Assembly: GCA_031551145.1 (NCBI GenBank)
Contig: JAVBNZ010000009.1
Location: 1 to 64,000, forward strand
DNA: 64,000 nt
Direction: 5' to 3'
From: WRKB01 sp031551145
Lineage (GTDB): Bacteria > Desulfobacterota > Desulfovibrionia > Desulfovibrionales > Desulfovibrionaceae
Position numbers and translations under genes: made by a program. Under the pieces are notes generated by a model. It was not told the origin of the DNA, searched no databases, and saw only the letters and a program-made list of their open reading frames with translations. Positions 62,057 through 64,000 of the stretch are shown here, in pieces. Each line of letters starts with the position of its first letter. Positions within the stretch are counted from its first letter, which is position 1.

Positions 62057-62980
62057 CTATTCCGGCACCAGACCGAGATCGCGCAGAAAGCGCGGGTCTT
62101 CCGTCCAATTTTCCCGCACTTTCACCCAAAGTTCGAGATGCACTTTGCGGTCGAGCAGTTCCTGTATGTCCATGCGGGCGGCCGTGCCTATCTCTTTGAT
62201 GCCGGCTCCGGCCCGGCCGATGACCATGGCCTTGTGCTGGGGGCGGCCCACATAAATCGCCGCCTGGATAAGCGTGCGCCCGTCTTCGAGTTCTTCCCAG
62301 TTTTCGATGTCCACGGCCACGGAATAGGGCACTTCCTGCTTGAGGTGCAGAAAGAGCTTTTCGCGGATGATCTCAGACGCCATAAACCGCACCGGCGCGG
62401 TGGAAAGCTGATCTTCCGGATACAAGGGCGGCGCTTCGGGCAAAAAGGAGCGGATAAGCGCCGTAAGATTCGCCAGGCCGTCCCGCGTCAGGGCCGAGGC
62501 CGGAAAGATCTCCGCGTTGGGCCAGAGCTCGTTCAGGCGCGTGAGCAGAGGCAGCATGCGGCTTTTGTCCCCGAACAGATCGATCTTGTTCACCACCACG
62601 ATGAAGGGGCGTTTTTCATCCGCCAGAGCGCGGGCCAGGGCTTCGGTGTCCCGCTCCAGGTATTCCGGCTTGCGCAGATAAAGGGCCGCATCCAGGATGA
62701 GCAGCAGAACATCGGCCACGGCCATGCTCTGCCACACGGACTGGAGCATGACCTTGGGCAGGTGGCCCCGCGCCTTGGTCAGACCGGGAGTATCCATAAA
62801 AACCGCCTGCATGCCCGGTTGGCTGAGTATGCCGACAATCTGGTTGCGCGTAGTTTGGGCGCGGGGGGTGACGATGCTCACCTTTTGCCCCAGCAGAGCG
62901 TTGAGCAGCGTGGATTTTCCGGCGTTGGGCGGGCCCATGAGCGCCACCCAGCCGCAACGATGTGTATGGTTTTTCGTCAT
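62057..62980 (-). CDS. era: GTPase Era
   Basis: From MTKNHTHRCGW the protein has 307 residues, close to the 301 of E. coli Era. G-motifs are GPPNAGKST, the MDTPGL loop and NKIDLF. The C-terminal KH domain has KAMVIGRAGAGIKEIGTAAR. It acts in 16S rRNA and 30S maturation. The frame is open 45 codons further upstream, but only because it reads through the repeat at 63001-63131, and this is not part of the gene. Confidence 0.96.
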   Translation of the reverse strand: MTKNHTHRCGWVALMGPPNAGKSTLLNALLGQKVSIVTPRAQTTRNQIVGILSQPGMQAVFMDTPGLTKARGHLPKVMLQSVWQSMAVADVLLLILDAALYLRKPEYLERDTEALARALADEKRPFIVVVNKIDLFGDKSRMLPLLTRLNELWPNAEIFPASALTRDGLANLTALIRSFLPEAPPLYPEDQLSTAPVRFMASEIIREKLFLHLKQEVPYSVAVDIENWEELEDGRTLIQAAIYVGRPQHKAMVIGRAGAGIKEIGTAARMDIQELLDRKVHLELWVKVRENWTEDPRFLRDLGLVPE

Positions 62981-63000
62981 ATTGCCTGTTGTTTCTCCAA

Positions 63001-63131
63001 CTATAACATTTAACGCTTGAAACAGTTGCCCACCGGCGGGTAACGCCCGCCCCGCACCTGTTTCGCGGCGGGAATTTTCCAAGAAAGTCCCCGCGGAGCA
63101 ATGATACTTTTTCAAAGTTTCATTGCTCTAA
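63001..63131 (+). repeat. Structured interspersed repeat, copy C
   Basis: This copy fills nearly all of the gap between the methyltransferase stop and era. Stem changes relative to copy B are mostly paired: AACAG/CTGTT in place of AATAG/CTATT, and GAGCAATGA/TCATTGCTC in place of GAGCATTTA/TAAATGCTC. The second hairpin is less perfect. On the minus strand its end (TAG, 63130-63128) is the stop codon of the methyltransferase gene. Confidence 0.85.
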
Positions 63132-63904
63132 GTGCCGGGCGCGGGATTTTGGCCCGAAATCCAGAAGGTGCGGGACGCGTCGTCCAGCCGGCCTTCTTCC
63201 GTATTTGTAAAACCGGCTTTTCGCACGGCGTCCAGATATTCTTCGCGCGTGCGCAGCCAGCCCCAGAACTGCCGTCGCCGTACCCCACCGGCATGCAGCA
63301 GGGCGTAAATACACACTTTGCCCAGATTCAGCAACGCGGCAATCGGGCCTTCAGCCTCCAGAAACGAGGCCGAAAGGACGATCAGTCTGCCGTCCGGCTC
63401 CAAACGGCCGCGCAATTCCGCCAGAAGCGCCGCAAATTCCTCCTGCCGCAAAAAATACTCGGCGGCGGAAAGATAGATGAGATCAAAGCGCAGATCCGGC
63501 GGCAGCGCGTCCGCGCCCGCGCCGATGTGCACGCGTTCCGGCGGGATGTGCGGCCGTATCCAGTCCATGCCCACAGTGCTGGGTTCGCTGAGGTGCAGTT
63601 CCGTATCCGGCAGTTCCCGCAAAAAATTGTATTCGATGAAACCGAGGCCGCTGCCTATGGACAGTGCGCGCAACGGCCGGTTTTTCCCGGAAGCTTGGCG
63701 GTGCGCCTGCTCCGCCAGCCAACCGGCGTGCACAAGCTTGGTTTCACGCCAGCTTTTGGGCAGCGCGTCCCAGGACGGATAAATACGAAACAGTGCCTCG
63801 TAAAACTGCTCGTAAAACCTGGATTCCGCCAAATGAAAAAACGAAAGTTCGCCGAAGGACGAAAACGCCACGCCGAACCAACTGTTCTGATAAAATCTCC
63901 GCAC
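63128..63904 (-). CDS. Class I SAM-dependent methyltransferase
   Basis: The 258-residue protein has the SAM-binding motif I LRALSIGSGLGFIEYNFL, an acidic LHLSEPS strand end and a FDLIYLSAAEYFL motif IV region. The substrate is unknown; the GSGLG loop and the later hydrophobic helix (LLNLGKVCIYALLHAGG) suggest a small-molecule or glycan-type methyltransferase. The stop codon TAG comes from the end of repeat copy C, so its last residues (NPAPGT) may differ from those of relatives. Confidence 0.75.
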   Translation of the reverse strand: MRRFYQNSWFGVAFSSFGELSFFHLAESRFYEQFYEALFRIYPSWDALPKSWRETKLVHAGWLAEQAHRQASGKNRPLRALSIGSGLGFIEYNFLRELPDTELHLSEPSTVGMDWIRPHIPPERVHIGAGADALPPDLRFDLIYLSAAEYFLRQEEFAALLAELRGRLEPDGRLIVLSASFLEAEGPIAALLNLGKVCIYALLHAGGVRRRQFWGWLRTREEYLDAVRKAGFTNTEEGRLDDASRTFWISGQNPAPGT

Positions 63905-63935
63905 CGGATCTCCCGCTTTTCAAAAAGCTGTTCAC

Positions 63936-63977
63936 CTGAAAAATATCGTTTGCGGCGGGCAAAGCCCGCCCGCGACA
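63936..63977 (+). repeat. Possible degenerate repeat, copy E
   Basis: TGAAAAATATCGTTTGCGGCGGGC-AAA-GCCCGCC (split here for length) resembles the first hairpin of the family, but the remainder does not align and the window ends soon after. It may be an unrelated GC hairpin. Confidence 0.3.
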
Positions 63978-64000
63978 GGCCCGCGCCGAGGATGCGCAGG

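Noticed and set aside
62981..63115. A 45-residue N-terminal extension of Era
   Set aside because: It is only the open frame across repeat copy C; the family start is at 62980.

Overview
This is a gene-dense, GC-rich bacterial chromosome segment with no phage, IS or CRISPR content. The organism is most probably a member of the Desulfovibrionaceae (Desulfobacterota). Evidence from the sequence: the run metH / rpoH / rpiB / cysS / M48 protease / hslV / ispE / tRNA-Gln / prs / rplY / pth / carD / rho, which I recall as a Desulfovibrio gene order but could not check; a CTC-type L25; a fused carboxyltransferase with a separate biotin carboxylase; the carboxynorspermidine polyamine route; and YedE/YedF selenium genes. 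A flagellar operon and a MotAB-like pair suggest motility.

Layout. 0-4.2 kb: a small catabolic-looking locus (MFS transporter and UGSC-type protein on the minus strand, divergent HutC-type GntR regulator, operator-like inverted repeat between them). 4.2-10.3 kb: minus-strand operon metH-tlpA-acetyltransferase-hpt-zinc-ribbon protein-radA with ATGA overlaps. 10.4-24.6 kb: plus-strand housekeeping run from rpoH to rho. 24.7-27.8 kb: a PocR-PAS-GGDEF-EAL protein between tRNA-Leu and tRNA-Val. 27.8-32.6 kb: minus-strand 5'-nucleotidase, PreA, NAD(P)HX repair enzyme and AcpS. 32.8-41.2 kb: ugd, an aminotransferase, small conserved genes and ilvBNC. 41.2-45 kb: flavoprotein, nspC, carboxynorspermidine synthase and a TPR lipoprotein. 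45-50.4 kb: an orphan small gene with duplicated promoters, polysaccharide export protein, purine nucleoside phosphorylase, motA/motB-like pair and a PilZ protein. 50.4-55.6 kb: a three-gene biotin-dependent carboxylase plus ssb. 56-58.3 kb: yedE-yedF and a lipid methyltransferase. 58.3-64 kb: minus-strand fliLNOPQ, yggS, era and a methyltransferase.

Most notable observation: a family of about 129-bp interspersed repeats able to form three hairpins, with paired changes in several stems (full copies at 13243, 61150 and 63001; a 3'-hairpin-only copy at 44345; a doubtful relic at 63936). One copy lies exactly in frame (43 codons) inside the signal peptide of an outer-membrane lipoprotein. Removing it restores a textbook lipoprotein signal. 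Two others supply the TAG stop codon of the upstream gene. One lies in the probable 5' UTR of fliL, downstream of a sigma-54-like promoter. This resembles the behaviour of Rickettsia palindromic elements. Other points of interest are a MotB homologue with Gly in place of the ion-binding Asp, a UGSC-family protein lacking its redox motif, a biotin carrier with a non-canonical motif, and an ispE gene whose stop codon lies inside tRNA-Gln.
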